A stretch of 64,000 nt of DNA, taken from assembly GCF_001751245.1 (NCBI RefSeq), contig NZ_LJGU01000093.1, positions 11,727 through 75,726 of the forward strand. Direction: 5' to 3'. The DNA comes from Streptomyces oceani. GTDB lineage: Bacteria; Actinomycetota; Actinomycetes; Streptomycetales; Streptomycetaceae. Each line of letters begins with the position of its first letter. Position 1 is the first letter of the stretch. Positions 49,577-62,693 of the stretch are shown piece after piece. The translations under genes and the position numbers were made by a program. Below the pieces are notes generated by a model. It searched no databases and was not told the DNA's origin. It was given only the letters and a program-made list of their open reading frames with translations.

Positions 49577-50863
49577 ATGCGCAGGCTGCTCCCCCGTCCC
49601 ACCCGTCCACATCGTGACGACGTCCTCATCGCCCTCGGCGGCCTGCTCGGCGGGCTGCTGGTCTGGGAGGTGGGCCTGGGGGGCGACCTACCGCTGTTCG
49701 GAGTGCCGAATTGGGCCGCCCTGATCGCTCTCGCGGTCATGTCCGGGGCCGAGTTGCTGCGGCGTACGGCCCCGCAGGCAGGCCTCCTACTCGCGACGGG
49801 CGCGCTGGTCCTCGATGTGTGCGCGGGCACTCTGGTGTCCACCATGGTGATGTTCACCGACCTGGTGTACGCCGCCGTGGTGTACGGTCGTCCGACTCTG
49901 GCCCGCCGGCTTCCCTGGATCAGCGTCCTGCTCACCGTCATCTCGACGGTCGTGCCGCCGATCGCGACGCGCTCCTCCGAGTCCCTGCTGATCGGCCTCA
50001 GCATCGGGTTGATCTTCATGGCCCCCTGCTTCACCGGGGCGATCGTCCGTAACCATCGCGAGGTGGCGGCAGCGGAGCGGCTTCGCGCCGAGCAGACGGC
50101 CCTGCTGGCCGAGATGGACCGCACACAGGCCGTGAACGCGGAGCGCTCCCGGATGGCTCGGGAACTCCACGACCTGGTGGCCAATCATCTGTCCGCGATC
50201 GCCATCCACGCCACGGCCGCGCTGTCGTTCAGCGAGAACTCCACGCGCTCGGGGGACGCGCAACACGCTGCCGACGCCGCCACCGCGGACATCTCGGGCA
50301 CCCCGGACACGTCCGCCGCTTCCGCCACCCATGACGCGCTCGGCGTGATCCGGGAGAACAGCGTGCAGGGCCTCGCCGAGATGCGGCGCCTGATCGGCAT
50401 TCTCCGGGATGCGGAGGACACCGACGGACCGATCGCCGCACCGACCCTCGCCGACCTGGACACCCTGTTCGAGCGGGCGCGCGGCACGGCGGCGCCGGGC
50501 TTCGCGTTCACGCTGAGCGACACCCGCCAGCCGGACGCCGACCCACTGCCCGCGCCGGTGGAGTTGGCGGCGTACCGGGTGATCCAGGAGTCGCTGACCA
50601 ACGCGCAGAAGCACGCCGTTCCCGGCGTGGTCACGGTGCGCGTGGCATACGCCGAGGAGAGCCGACGGTCCCTGTCCGTACGGGTGACCAGCACGCTCGG
50701 GGACGCACAGGGTCCCCGAGCGCCCGGTTCCGGCGCCGGACTGATCGGGATGCGGGAACGGGTCGAGTTGCTGCACGGGACCTTGGAGACCGGCCCCGTC
50801 AGCACGGATGCCGGCGGCAAGGTGTGGGAAGTGCGGGCCGTGCTCCCGATGTCCCGTGCGTAA
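49577..50863 (+). CDS. chiS: Sensor histidine kinase ChiS-like
   Basis: About 428 residues. Four or five membrane helices (about 15-160) are followed by the HisKA_3 segment RMARELHDLVANHLSAIAIHA with the phospho-accepting His, and an HATPase domain with YRVIQESLTNAQKHA and GAGLIGMRERVELLHG. The kinase belongs to the NarL/DesK class. ATG 49577 has only a weak GGAG upstream. Position next to chiR and chiC matches the chiS-chiR-chiC arrangement described in S. coelicolor; the assignment rests on that synteny. Confidence 0.85.
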   Translation: MRRLLPRPTRPHRDDVLIALGGLLGGLLVWEVGLGGDLPLFGVPNWAALIALAVMSGAELLRRTAPQAGLLLATGALVLDVCAGTLVSTMVMFTDLVYAAVVYGRPTLARRLPWISVLLTVISTVVPPIATRSSESLLIGLSIGLIFMAPCFTGAIVRNHREVAAAERLRAEQTALLAEMDRTQAVNAERSRMARELHDLVANHLSAIAIHATAALSFSENSTRSGDAQHAADAATADISGTPDTSAASATHDALGVIRENSVQGLAEMRRLIGILRDAEDTDGPIAAPTLADLDTLFERARGTAAPGFAFTLSDTRQPDADPLPAPVELAAYRVIQESLTNAQKHAVPGVVTVRVAYAEESRRSLSVRVTSTLGDAQGPRAPGSGAGLIGMRERVELLHGTLETGPVSTDAGGKVWEVRAVLPMSRA

Positions 50864-51063
50864 GCCCCGGCACGTACCGCTGAGCGGCCGCCGTCCGTCC
50901 AGTCGCGGTCCGACCGGCGCCGGGTCGGCGCGCCTGCCCTGGCCGCGCACGAGCCACGCGAGCCGGTGTCCGCCAACTGTCGGCATCCGTCACCGCGGGG
51001 CAACACGTTCGCCGTTCGTCCTCGACGCACACCGATTCGCCATTCGCCAGAGAAGGAGTTGTA

Positions 51064-51738
51064 GTGAACGAGCAGCCAGCAGCAGCCGTCCGTGTGGTGA
51101 TCGCGGAGGACCAGCTGTCCGTACGCGCGGGACTGCTGCTCATTCTGCGCAGTGCCGGTGACATCGACGTGGTCGGGGAGGCCGCGGACGGCGAGGAGGC
51201 GGTGCGGCTGGCGCGGGAACTGCGCCCGGACGTGGTGCTGATGGACGTGCAGATGCCCCGGCTGGACGGGGTCGCCGCCACCCGTCAGGTGGTGTCCGAG
51301 CAGTTGGCCGACGTGTTGGTGCTGACCACCTTCGACCTGGACGAGTACGTCTTCGGAGCCCTGCGTGCCGGAGCGGCCGGATTCCTGCTCAAGGACAGCG
51401 AGGCCTCCGCGGTCATCGAGGCGGTGCGTACGGTGGCGCGTGGCGAGGGCATGATCTCCCCGACAGTGACCCGTCGGTTGATCACCGAGTTCGCCCGGCC
51501 CGGGCTCGGACGCCACGAACCACCCAACCCCACGGGGCTGTCGGAGCTGACCCCTCGGGAGCAGCAGGTGCTCGGCTGCCTCGGCGAGGGCATGTCGAAC
51601 GCGGAGATCGCGCACCGCCTCGACATGGCGGAGGCCACCGTGAAGACCCATGTCAGTCGGCTGCTGCGGAAACTGGATCTCCGCAGCAGGACCCAGGCGG
51701 CGGTGCTGGCGCAGGAGTTGGGCGTCAGTGGGCCCTGA
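51064..51738 (+). CDS. chiR: LuxR/NarL-type response regulator ChiR-like
   Basis: A 224-residue regulator. Receiver domain with IAEDQ and phospho-acceptor Asp61 in VVLMDVQMPRLDG; LuxR-type HTH (about 160-220) with LTPREQQVLGCLGEGMSNAEIA and VKTHVSRLLRKLDLRSR. GTG 51064 has AAGGAG 6 nt upstream. It follows chiS after 200 bp and precedes the chitinase gene, and would activate it in response to chitin. Confidence 0.88.
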   Translation: MNEQPAAAVRVVIAEDQLSVRAGLLLILRSAGDIDVVGEAADGEEAVRLARELRPDVVLMDVQMPRLDGVAATRQVVSEQLADVLVLTTFDLDEYVFGALRAGAAGFLLKDSEASAVIEAVRTVARGEGMISPTVTRRLITEFARPGLGRHEPPNPTGLSELTPREQQVLGCLGEGMSNAEIAHRLDMAEATVKTHVSRLLRKLDLRSRTQAAVLAQELGVSGP

Positions 51739-51779
51739 CCGGCGAATCCGCGGAGGCGCGTGACCCGGAATCTCGGATT

Positions 51780-51812
51780 TGGTACAGACCTATTGACCAT
51801 TGGTCCAGACCT
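51780..51812. promoter_or_regulatory. Direct repeat of the chitinase promoter (DasR/chitin-response type)
   Basis: TGGTACAGACCT (51780-51791) and TGGTCCAGACCT (51801-51812) are two copies of the 12-bp element known from Streptomyces chitinase promoters, where it matches DasR sites (dre, consensus near TGGTCTAGACCA). Spacing is 21 bp, two helical turns. Confidence 0.8.
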
Positions 51813-51821
51813 CTTTAGTGT
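51793..51821 (+). promoter_or_regulatory. chiC: chiC promoter
   Basis: TTGACC (51793-51798) and TAGTGT (51816-51821) are 17 bp apart. One repeat lies just upstream of the -35 and the other fills the spacer, ideal for repression. The transcript would have a leader of about 115 nt. Confidence 0.65.
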
Positions 51822-51943
51822 CCCGAATACTGCGGAGAGCGTGCCCCACACACGCTCCGGTGGTGCTCCGTGAGCACCCCGAAAGGCGGCGCAGGTCCCA
51901 CCCGTCCCCCTCCGGGATCTCCGGACCGACTCGAGGAGCGCCC

Positions 51944-53239
<1,296 letters not shown>

Positions 53240-53371
53240 TCCCCAGAGCTCGCCCGGCCTAGTCCCCAGCGCTGGGCTCGTCCCCGGCGCTCGCACCAGG
53301 ACGGCCACGTCCGTACGGCACGCGCGGCATCCCTGAGCGACGCCCGTACGGCACGCGCTGTCCGCACAGTC

Positions 53372-53411
53372 GAACGGGGAGGGCGGCTTCCGCCTGCCAC
53401 CCTCCCCGTTC
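53372..53411. terminator. Bidirectional hairpin terminator between chiC and the osmoprotectant genes
   Basis: GAACGGGGAGGG (53372-53383) and CCCTCCCCGTTC (53400-53411) form a perfect 12-bp stem with a 16-nt loop between convergent genes. Confidence 0.8.
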
Positions 53412-53451
53412 TGTCATGGGCTCCGCCTCGATCGCTAACGCGCTCACTCGC

Positions 53452-56067
53452 TCACTCGACGGGAGCCAGCTTGTTCGTCAGGCCGGGGCGGGAGTCCAGC
53501 CACTTGCGCGCGGACTCCTTCTCGTTTCCCTTGCCGCCGTCCTGGATGGCGGCCTCTAGGGAACCGAGATCCTCCTCGGACATCCTGAAGTCCTTCAACC
53601 AGCGGTACAGCTCGGGGAAGTCCTTCTCGAAGTCCTTCTTGGCGGTGATGTGGATGTCGTCACCCTCGCCCCAGGAGTCCTTGGGGTCCTTCAGCTTCTT
53701 CATCGGGTACTTGTTGTAGACCCAGTGCGGGGACCACGTGGTGGCCACGATCGGCTCCTTCTGCTTCACCGCCTTGTCCACCGCGGAGAGCATGGAGGAC
53801 GTGCTGGAGGAGACGACCTCGTACTCCTGGTCGAGGTCGTAGTCCTTCAGGACCTGCTTGAGGATCTTCATCTCACCCGCGCTGGACTCGATGCCAGTGA
53901 TCTTGCCACCGAACTTGTCGCTCTTGCCCTTGAGATCCTCGAGCGAGTCGATTCCCTTGACGTACTTCGGCACGGACAGTTCCAGCGAGGTGGGGCCGTA
54001 CCAGGACCCCACGTCCGTGAGTCTGTCCTGGTACTTGTCCCAGTACTGCTCGTGCGTCGTCGGCAGCCAGGAGTCCGTCTGGAAGTCCATCTGCCCCTGT
54101 GCCATGGCCGTGTAGAGCGGTCCCGGATCGAGCTGCTTGACCTGGGGCTTGTAGCCCCGGTCCGCCAGAATGTTCTGCCACAGGTAGGTCGTCGCGATGG
54201 CCTCGTCCCAGGGGAAGTAGCCGATGTTGACGGTCTTGCCCGCACCCTCGCCCTTCCTCTTGTCGCCGCCGGGGACCGGCACCATCTTGTCCAGGAAGCC
54301 GGGGTTGTCCTTCAGCCACTCCTTGACGGCCTGCTGCTCCTGGCCCTTCCCCACGTCCTGGATCCGGGCCTCCAGCGATGTGAGCTGCTCCTCCGTCATC
54401 CGGAAGTTCTTCAACCAGCTCGCAACGATCGGGTTGTCCGTCGAGAAGCCCTTACGCCCGACGTTGTGGATGTTCTCGCCCTCGCCGAAGGAGCCCTTGG
54501 GATCATCGAGCTTGGTCAGGTCGTACGCGTTGTACGCCCAGTGCGGCGACCACAGCGTGACGACCACCGGCTCCTTCTTCTGGATGGAGCTCTTCAACTC
54601 GGCGAGCATCGAGGACGTGCTGGAGGAGACGACCTCGTACTCGCCCTCCAGTCCGTAGTCCTTGAGGACCTTCTCCTTGAGGATCCTCATCTCGCCGGCG
54701 CTCGACTCGATGCCGATGATCTTGCCGTCGAACTTCTCGCCCTTGCCCTTCAGGTCCGCCAGGGAATCGATCCCCTCGACGTACGAGGGCACGGTCAGCT
54801 CCAGCGAGGTCGGCCCGTACCAGGCGCCGAGCTTCTCCATCTTCGAGCCGTACTTGTCCCAGTACTGCTTGTGTGTCGTGGGCAGCCAGGCATCGGTCTG
54901 AAAGTCCGTCTTACCCTGCGCGAGGGACGTGTAGAGCGGGCCGGCGTCCAGTTGCTTCAGACTGGGCTCGAAGCCCCGCTGCTCCAGTGCCTCCTTCCAC
55001 AGGTAGGAGGTCGCGATGGCCTCGTCCCAGGGGTAGTAGGCCATGTTCAGCTGCTTGCCCTTACCCACGTCGGTGGATCCGGACGCCTCGGTGTCGGAGC
55101 CGGAGTTCACGAGGTTCACACCGCCCGCGACCAGCGCGAGTACGACGACTCCGCACAGCGCCACGGATGTGTGCGGCTTGTAGCGGGTGAAGCGCAGACG
55201 GCCCATCATCGCGGTGGCCTTCGCCGCGGCACGGCGGCCGAGCGGCGATACCCGCGCGTTGAGAGCGCTGGTCATCCGGTCCAGGTACATCGCGAGGATC
55301 ACGACCGCGAGACCGGACTCCACGCCGAGACCGATCTGGACCTGGGTGACCGCCGCGTAGACACGTTCGCCCAGACCGGGCGCTCCGGCCATGCCGGCGA
55401 TGACGACCATGGAGAGCGCGAGCATGATGACCTGGTTGACACCAGCCATGATCGTCGGCAGCGCCAGTGGGAACTGCACCCTGGTGAGGGTCTGCTTGGG
55501 CGGGGTGCCGAACGCCTCGGCCGCCTCCACCAGTTCCTCGTCGACCTGCCGGATGCCCAGCTCCGTCATCCGCACACCGGGCGGCATCGCGAAGATGATC
55601 GTCGCCAACAGACCGGGGGTCGTACCGACGGAGAAGAACATCACGCCCGGAATGAGGTAGACGAAGGCCGGCATCGTCTGCATCACGTCGAGCACCGGAC
55701 GCACCGCCGCGCTGACGGCCTTGTTGCGCGCGGCAAGGACACCGACCGGCACCGCGATCGCGAGGGTGATGACGGCGGCGGCCAGGACGAGCGACAGCGT
55801 CTGCATCGCCTCACCCCACAGCCCGAACGAGTCGATCAGCGCCAGGCCGACGAAGCCGACGGCCCCCGCCGCCAGTCCGCGCAGCCAGCAGGCGACGACT
55901 GCGAAGATCCCCGCCATGAGCAGCGGCTCGGCGCCGCCCAGAACCGTGTGCATACCGTCGTAGAGACCGGTGAGGACGGTGTTGAGGAAGTCGAAGAGCC
56001 AGGCGAGGTGCTGTTGCAGCCAGGACACCGCGCTCTCGACCGCGTTACCGGGATGGAACTCAGGCAC
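53452..56067 (-). CDS. Glycine betaine/proline ABC permease fused to two tandem substrate-binding domains
   Basis: An 871-residue OpuABC-type protein. The permease part (about 1-310) has the ProW-type helices and EAA loop (EAFGTPPKQTLTRVQFPLALPTIM). Two OpuAC binding domains follow, about 335-600 and 612-871; both repeat PWDEAIATxYLW, DFQTDxWLPTTHxQYWDKY, WYGPTSLEL, GIESSAGEM and WSPHW motifs, so the second is a duplicate. Aromatic residues of the ligand cage are kept in both copies. Anchoring two binding domains per permease resembles the tandem arrangement known to raise uptake capacity. The start overlaps the ATPase stop by 8 bases. Confidence 0.93.
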   Translation of the reverse strand: MPEFHPGNAVESAVSWLQQHLAWLFDFLNTVLTGLYDGMHTVLGGAEPLLMAGIFAVVACWLRGLAAGAVGFVGLALIDSFGLWGEAMQTLSLVLAAAVITLAIAVPVGVLAARNKAVSAAVRPVLDVMQTMPAFVYLIPGVMFFSVGTTPGLLATIIFAMPPGVRMTELGIRQVDEELVEAAEAFGTPPKQTLTRVQFPLALPTIMAGVNQVIMLALSMVVIAGMAGAPGLGERVYAAVTQVQIGLGVESGLAVVILAMYLDRMTSALNARVSPLGRRAAAKATAMMGRLRFTRYKPHTSVALCGVVVLALVAGGVNLVNSGSDTEASGSTDVGKGKQLNMAYYPWDEAIATSYLWKEALEQRGFEPSLKQLDAGPLYTSLAQGKTDFQTDAWLPTTHKQYWDKYGSKMEKLGAWYGPTSLELTVPSYVEGIDSLADLKGKGEKFDGKIIGIESSAGEMRILKEKVLKDYGLEGEYEVVSSSTSSMLAELKSSIQKKEPVVVTLWSPHWAYNAYDLTKLDDPKGSFGEGENIHNVGRKGFSTDNPIVASWLKNFRMTEEQLTSLEARIQDVGKGQEQQAVKEWLKDNPGFLDKMVPVPGGDKRKGEGAGKTVNIGYFPWDEAIATTYLWQNILADRGYKPQVKQLDPGPLYTAMAQGQMDFQTDSWLPTTHEQYWDKYQDRLTDVGSWYGPTSLELSVPKYVKGIDSLEDLKGKSDKFGGKITGIESSAGEMKILKQVLKDYDLDQEYEVVSSSTSSMLSAVDKAVKQKEPIVATTWSPHWVYNKYPMKKLKDPKDSWGEGDDIHITAKKDFEKDFPELYRWLKDFRMSEEDLGSLEAAIQDGGKGNEKESARKWLDSRPGLTNKLAPVE

Positions 56068-57193
56068 GTGCGCTCACCTCGGCGTCCTCGGTACCGCCGA
56101 GAGCACCGGCGTCCCGCACGCTCGGCGCGCCGCTCCCGTTGGCCGCGGCCTGCGGCTCCTGGGCCAGAACGGTCAGCAGTCGCTCCCTGTCGACGACCCC
56201 CACCGGCATGCCCGACCCGTCCGTGACGACGATCGTGTCCTCACCGGCCGAGAACGGAGCGAACAGCTCGGCCAGCGGTGTCTCGGTGGTGACTGTCGGC
56301 GCCTTGCTGAGCCCGCGGCCGGGCACCGTGGCGGAGTCGGTCCCGGCGTACTCCATGATCGAGCCCGCGGTCAGCACTCGCGAACGGTCCACGTCCTGGA
56401 TGAAGGAAGCGACGTAGTCGGTTGCCGGACGCACCAGGATGTCCTCGGCGGTGCCGACCTGGACGATCCGCCCGTCACGCATCACTGCGATGCGATCGCC
56501 CAGGCGCATCGCCTCGTTCAGGTCGTGGGTGATGAAGACGATGGTCTTCTTCAGCTTCCTCTGGAGTTCCAGGAGCTGATCCTGCATGTCACGGCGAATC
56601 AGCGGGTCCAGGGCACTGAAGGACTCGTCCATAAGCAGCACCTCGGCGTCCGTGGCGAGCGCGCGAGCGAGGCCGACGCGCTGCTGCATGCCACCGGACA
56701 GCTCGTCCGGCCAGGAACGCTCCCACCCCTGGAGTCCGGTCATCTCCAGCGCCTCGGCGGCGCGCCGCTCACGCTCAGTACGCGGCACGTCCTGCACTTC
56801 GAGGCCATAGCCGGCGTTCTCCAGCACGCTCCGGTGGGGGAAGAGCGCGAAGTGCTGGAACACCATGCTGATCTTGTGGGCGCGTACCTTGCGCAGTTCA
56901 CGCGGAGGCAGCGCCGTCAGGTCCTCGTCATCGAACAGGACCCGCCCCGAAGTCGGTTCGAGGAGACCGTTGAGCATCCGCAGCAGGGTGGACTTGCCAG
57001 ACCCGGACAAGCCCATGACAACGAATATCTCACCCTCCTCGACCTCGAAGGAGGCGTCCACGACCGCTGCGGTGGTACCTTCCGCCCGAAGCTGGTCACG
57101 TTCCGTTCCGTCTTCCAGCCGGGCCACAGCCCGGTCCGCTCTTCTCCCGAACACCTTGTAGAGGTGTTCGGCTCTCATACTGGGCACATTCAC
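56060..57193 (-). CDS. Glycine betaine/proline ABC transporter ATP-binding protein
   Basis: A 377-residue OpuAA/ProV-type ATPase. Walker A GLSGSGKSTLLRML, signature LSGGMQQRVGLARAL, Walker B LLMDESFSALDP and the switch His in ITHDLNEAM are intact. The C-terminal part (about 280-350) contains CBS-like sequence, where osmotic gating by ionic strength or c-di-AMP occurs in relatives. AAGG lies just upstream of ATG 57193; ATG 57178 is an alternative. First gene of the two-gene osmoprotectant operon. Confidence 0.93.
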   Translation of the reverse strand: MNVPSMRAEHLYKVFGRRADRAVARLEDGTERDQLRAEGTTAAVVDASFEVEEGEIFVVMGLSGSGKSTLLRMLNGLLEPTSGRVLFDDEDLTALPPRELRKVRAHKISMVFQHFALFPHRSVLENAGYGLEVQDVPRTERERRAAEALEMTGLQGWERSWPDELSGGMQQRVGLARALATDAEVLLMDESFSALDPLIRRDMQDQLLELQRKLKKTIVFITHDLNEAMRLGDRIAVMRDGRIVQVGTAEDILVRPATDYVASFIQDVDRSRVLTAGSIMEYAGTDSATVPGRGLSKAPTVTTETPLAELFAPFSAGEDTIVVTDGSGMPVGVVDRERLLTVLAQEPQAAANGSGAPSVRDAGALGGTEDAEVSARA

Positions 57194-57555
57194 CTTCTTG
57201 ACGTGAGCGACGACTCAACGGAGATCCCGGCCGGAGTGGCGATGCCACTTACAGCGAATGAAGAACCGGTTCTGCAGGCAGGGGTCCGACACACCCAAGT
57301 CCTGCTGCTCAGGAACTCCCGGTTCAAACCTGTGTCCCTGGTCATGCGCCGGCCAGAGGGCGGGGTGAGGGCTGGGGAATCGGCCTCGGGCGCCGAGGGG
57401 TAACGTTCACACAACGTCGACATGGCACTGCCGCACCGCGCCGAGAGTCCAGGTCGACGCACTCTCCGTAACGGGTGAAGGGCGAGAGTGCGGTCGCACG
57501 CACCCACCGGACACGGGTGGGAGGGGGCCGGCCGTGGCGGGGCGACCAGTACGCG
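57194..57555. other. Intergenic region between DUF2550 and the osmoprotectant operon
   Basis: 362 bp, both flanking genes on the minus strand. A short hairpin CCCACC/GGTGGG (57503-57521), about 35 nt beyond the DUF2550 stop, may terminate that gene. The remainder must contain the osmoprotectant promoter; no clear -35/-10 pair or riboswitch fold was recognised. Confidence 0.4.
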
Positions 57556-58008
57556 TCAGGCGACGTTCACCCGCTGGCCCGGCGGCGCCGCCTCCAGCCA
57601 GGCCAGGAAGCCGGTCAGCGCGTCCTCCCCCATGGCCAGTTCGACCCGTACGCCACCCAGAGCGCACTCCAGCACGACCTGGTCGACCAGCAGCGCCAGC
57701 TCCTCGTCCCCGGTGGGCTCGCGCCGTGCCACCACCTCGATGACACCGCGCTGGAGCGTGCGGCGAGGCCGGGGGGCGTAGGAGAAGACCCGGAACCAGT
57801 CGAGTTGGTCGCCGTTGTACCGCGCGACACCGTAGACCCAGCCCTTGCCGCTCGGAGCACCTGCCTTGGGCTCCGAAACGTTCCAGCGCAGTGAGCAGTC
57901 GAAAGTGCCGCCGGAGCGCTGGATCAGCCTGCGTCGCACCCCGAAGACGAACAGTCCCACCAGCACCAGCAGCAGGACCACGCCGCACAGCAGCAGTGCG
58001 AGGGCCAT
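57556..58008 (-). CDS. DUF2550 protein
   Basis: A 150-residue single-span membrane protein. One N-terminal helix (about 2-23) is followed by a basic segment and a soluble cytoplasmic domain with GGTFDCSLRW near 32-42, typical of DUF2550. ATG 58008 has AGGAGG 9 nt upstream. It stands directly behind atpC in many actinobacteria, which has led to guesses about ATP synthase function, but a strong terminator lies between them here. Confidence 0.9.
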   Translation of the reverse strand: MALALLLCGVVLLLVLVGLFVFGVRRRLIQRSGGTFDCSLRWNVSEPKAGAPSGKGWVYGVARYNGDQLDWFRVFSYAPRPRRTLQRGVIEVVARREPTGDEELALLVDQVVLECALGGVRVELAMGEDALTGFLAWLEAAPPGQRVNVA

Positions 58009-58066
58009 GTTCACCGACCTCCTCGCTGCGTCCTGAGCCGCGGCTTCGACCACCGCTCCGCTATCG

Positions 58067-58116
58067 CCTCAGCCGCGGCCCGCACGGGCGGTGTCCCGTG
58101 CAGGCCGCGGCTGAGG
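58067..58116. terminator. Strong terminator of the atp operon
   Basis: A 21-bp stem with one C-A mismatch (58067-58088 with 58095-58116) and a 6-nt loop follows atpC by 22 bp. Confidence 0.85.
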
Positions 58117-58138
58117 GCTGTCTCCCTGGGTCCGTGCG

Positions 58139-58522
58139 TCAGTGGACACCCGCCACCGCGCGCAATCGGACATCCGCGCGCCGTTCGGCGGCGGCGTCCG
58201 CCTCCGCCTTGGCCTTCTCCAGCGCCCGTTCCGCGCGCTGGACGTCGATCTCGTCGGAAAGCTCCGCGATCTCCGCGAGCAATGACAGCTTGTCGTCCGC
58301 GAAGGACACGAAACCGCCGTGCACCGCGGCCACGACCGTGCCCTCTCCGCTCTCCCCGGTGGTACGGATCGTGATCGAACCGGTCTCCAGGACACCGAGC
58401 AGTGGCTGGTGGCCGGGCATGATGCCAATGTCACCGGAGGTGGTGCGCGCCACGACCAGGCTGGCCTGGCCCGACCAGACCTGGCGGTCCGCGGCGACCA
58501 ACTCGACGTGCAGCTCAGCCAC
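58139..58522 (-). CDS. atpC: ATP synthase epsilon subunit
   Basis: A 127-residue subunit of F1. The N-terminal beta-barrel (MAELHVELVAADRQVWSG, IMPGHQPLLGVLETG) and a C-terminal helical hairpin (about 88-115) are visible. It regulates ATP hydrolysis by F1. Last gene of the operon, 87 bp after atpD. Confidence 0.96.
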   Translation of the reverse strand: MAELHVELVAADRQVWSGQASLVVARTTSGDIGIMPGHQPLLGVLETGSITIRTTGESGEGTVVAAVHGGFVSFADDKLSLLAEIAELSDEIDVQRAERALEKAKAEADAAAERRADVRLRAVAGVH

Positions 58523-58609
58523 AGTGGCTCCTCGAAGTGGGGTGGTGAAAAGAATAAGGGGTAGAGGCGGGGGTGGTCGAAACGACTACCCCCGCCACGG
58601 GAGCCCGGC

Positions 58610-60998
<2,389 letters not shown>

Positions 60999-61001
60999 TG
61001 A

Positions 61002-62573
61002 TCAGCCCTCGCCCAACAGCTTGCCGTCCGCGGTCTCGAACTGCTTCCGGAAGGCGTCCACCGCGTCACCGAGCGAGGCGATCGTGTCGTCGGACATCTT
61101 GCCGCCCTCGACGATGCTCGTCAGCAGTGCCTTGTAGTCGCGGTGCAGGAAGTCCAGCAGCTCGCGCTCGAACCGGCGTACGTCCTCGACCGGCACGTCG
61201 TCCATCTTGCCGTTGGAGCCGGACCAGATGGAGACGATCTGGTCGGCGGTCGGGTACGGAGCGTACTGGTCCTGCTTGGTCAGCTCCATCATCCGCTGAC
61301 CGCGCTCCAGGGCGGCTTTGGAGGCGTCGTCCAGGTCGGAACCGAAGGCGGCGAACGCCTCCAGCTCGCGGTACTGGGCCAGGTCCAGCTTCAGTCGCCC
61401 GGACACCTGCCGCATGGCCCTGTGTTGGGCTGAGCCGCCAACCCGGGAGACCGAGATGCCGACGTTCAGAGCGGGCCGCTGGCCGGCGTTGAACAGGTCG
61501 GACTCCAGGAAGCACTGGCCGTCGGTGATGGAGATGACGTTCGTCGGGATGAACGCCGACACGTCGTTCGCCTTGGTCTCGACGATCGGCAGCCCGGTCA
61601 TCGAGCCCTTGCCCATGTCGTCCGAGAGCTTCGCGCACCGCTCCAGCAGCCTGGAGTGCAGGTAGAAGACGTCGCCCGGGTACGCCTCACGGCCCGGCGG
61701 ACGACGCAGCAGCAGGGACACGGCGCGGTAGGCGTCGGCCTGCTTGGAGAGGTCGTCGAAGACGATCAGGGTGTGCTTGCCCTGGTACATCCAGTGCTGG
61801 CCGATGGCCGATCCGGTGTACGGAGCCAGGTACTTGTAACCCGCGGGGTCGGACGCCGGGGCGGCCACGATGGTGGTGTACTCCAGCGCGCCGGCCTCCT
61901 CCAACGCACCCCGCACGGAGGCGATGGTGGAGCCCTTCTGGCCGATCGCGACGTAGATGCAGCGGACCTGCTTGTCCGGGTCGCCCGAACGCCAGTTGTC
62001 CCGCTGGTTGATGATCGTGTCCACGCCGAGCGCGGTCTTGCCGGTCTGCCGGTCGCCGATGATCAGCTGACGCTGGCCCCGGCCGATCGGGGTCATCGCG
62101 TCGACGGCCTTGTAGCCGGTCTCCATCGGCTCGTGCACCGACTTGCGCTGCATGACCGTGGGGGCCTGCAGCTCGAGCGCGCGGACCGCCTCGGAGTCGA
62201 TCTCGCCGAGTCCGTCGACCGGCTTGCCCAGCGGGTCCACGACGCGGCCGAGGTAACCCTCGCCGACCGGGACCGACAGCACCTCACCGGTACGCTGCAC
62301 CGGCTGGCCTTCCTCGATGCCGCTGAATTCGCCGAGGATCACCGCACCGATCTCGCGCTCTTCGAGGTTGAGGGCGAGGCCGAGGGTGCCGTCCTCGAAC
62401 TTCAGCAGTTCGTTCGCCATGGCCGAGGGCAGCCCCTCGACCTTCGCGATGCCGTCGCCGGCAACGCTGACCGTCCCGACCTCTTCGCGCGAGGCCGCGT
62501 CCGGCGTGTACGACTGGACAAAGTTCTCCAGCGCGTCCCGGATCTCATCCGGCCGGATCGTGAGCTCCGCCAT
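61002..62573 (-). CDS. atpA: ATP synthase alpha subunit
   Basis: A 523-residue non-catalytic subunit with P-loop [10 protein letters not shown] (about 170-179) and the signature [17 protein letters not shown]. The C-terminal region includes an actinobacterial extension after the helical domain (about 505-523), a feature discussed in mycobacteria as limiting ATP hydrolysis. Confidence 0.97.
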   Translation of the reverse strand: MAELTIRPDEIRDALENFVQSYTPDAASREEVGTVSVAGDGIAKVEGLPSAMANELLKFEDGTLGLALNLEEREIGAVILGEFSGIEEGQPVQRTGEVLSVPVGEGYLGRVVDPLGKPVDGLGEIDSEAVRALELQAPTVMQRKSVHEPMETGYKAVDAMTPIGRGQRQLIIGDRQTGKTALGVDTIINQRDNWRSGDPDKQVRCIYVAIGQKGSTIASVRGALEEAGALEYTTIVAAPASDPAGYKYLAPYTGSAIGQHWMYQGKHTLIVFDDLSKQADAYRAVSLLLRRPPGREAYPGDVFYLHSRLLERCAKLSDDMGKGSMTGLPIVETKANDVSAFIPTNVISITDGQCFLESDLFNAGQRPALNVGISVSRVGGSAQHRAMRQVSGRLKLDLAQYRELEAFAAFGSDLDDASKAALERGQRMMELTKQDQYAPYPTADQIVSIWSGSNGKMDDVPVEDVRRFERELLDFLHRDYKALLTSIVEGGKMSDDTIASLGDAVDAFRKQFETADGKLLGEG

Positions 62574-62693
62574 CTGGGTTCCCTGCTCTCCTTGTTGGGC
62601 CCGTAAGTTGCTTCGGGTTCTGGGGCTGTCCCAGAAGGTCCCTTGATACGGCCCAACTCGGGCCGCTGATCATGCTTGTTGAGTTGGCTTCTC

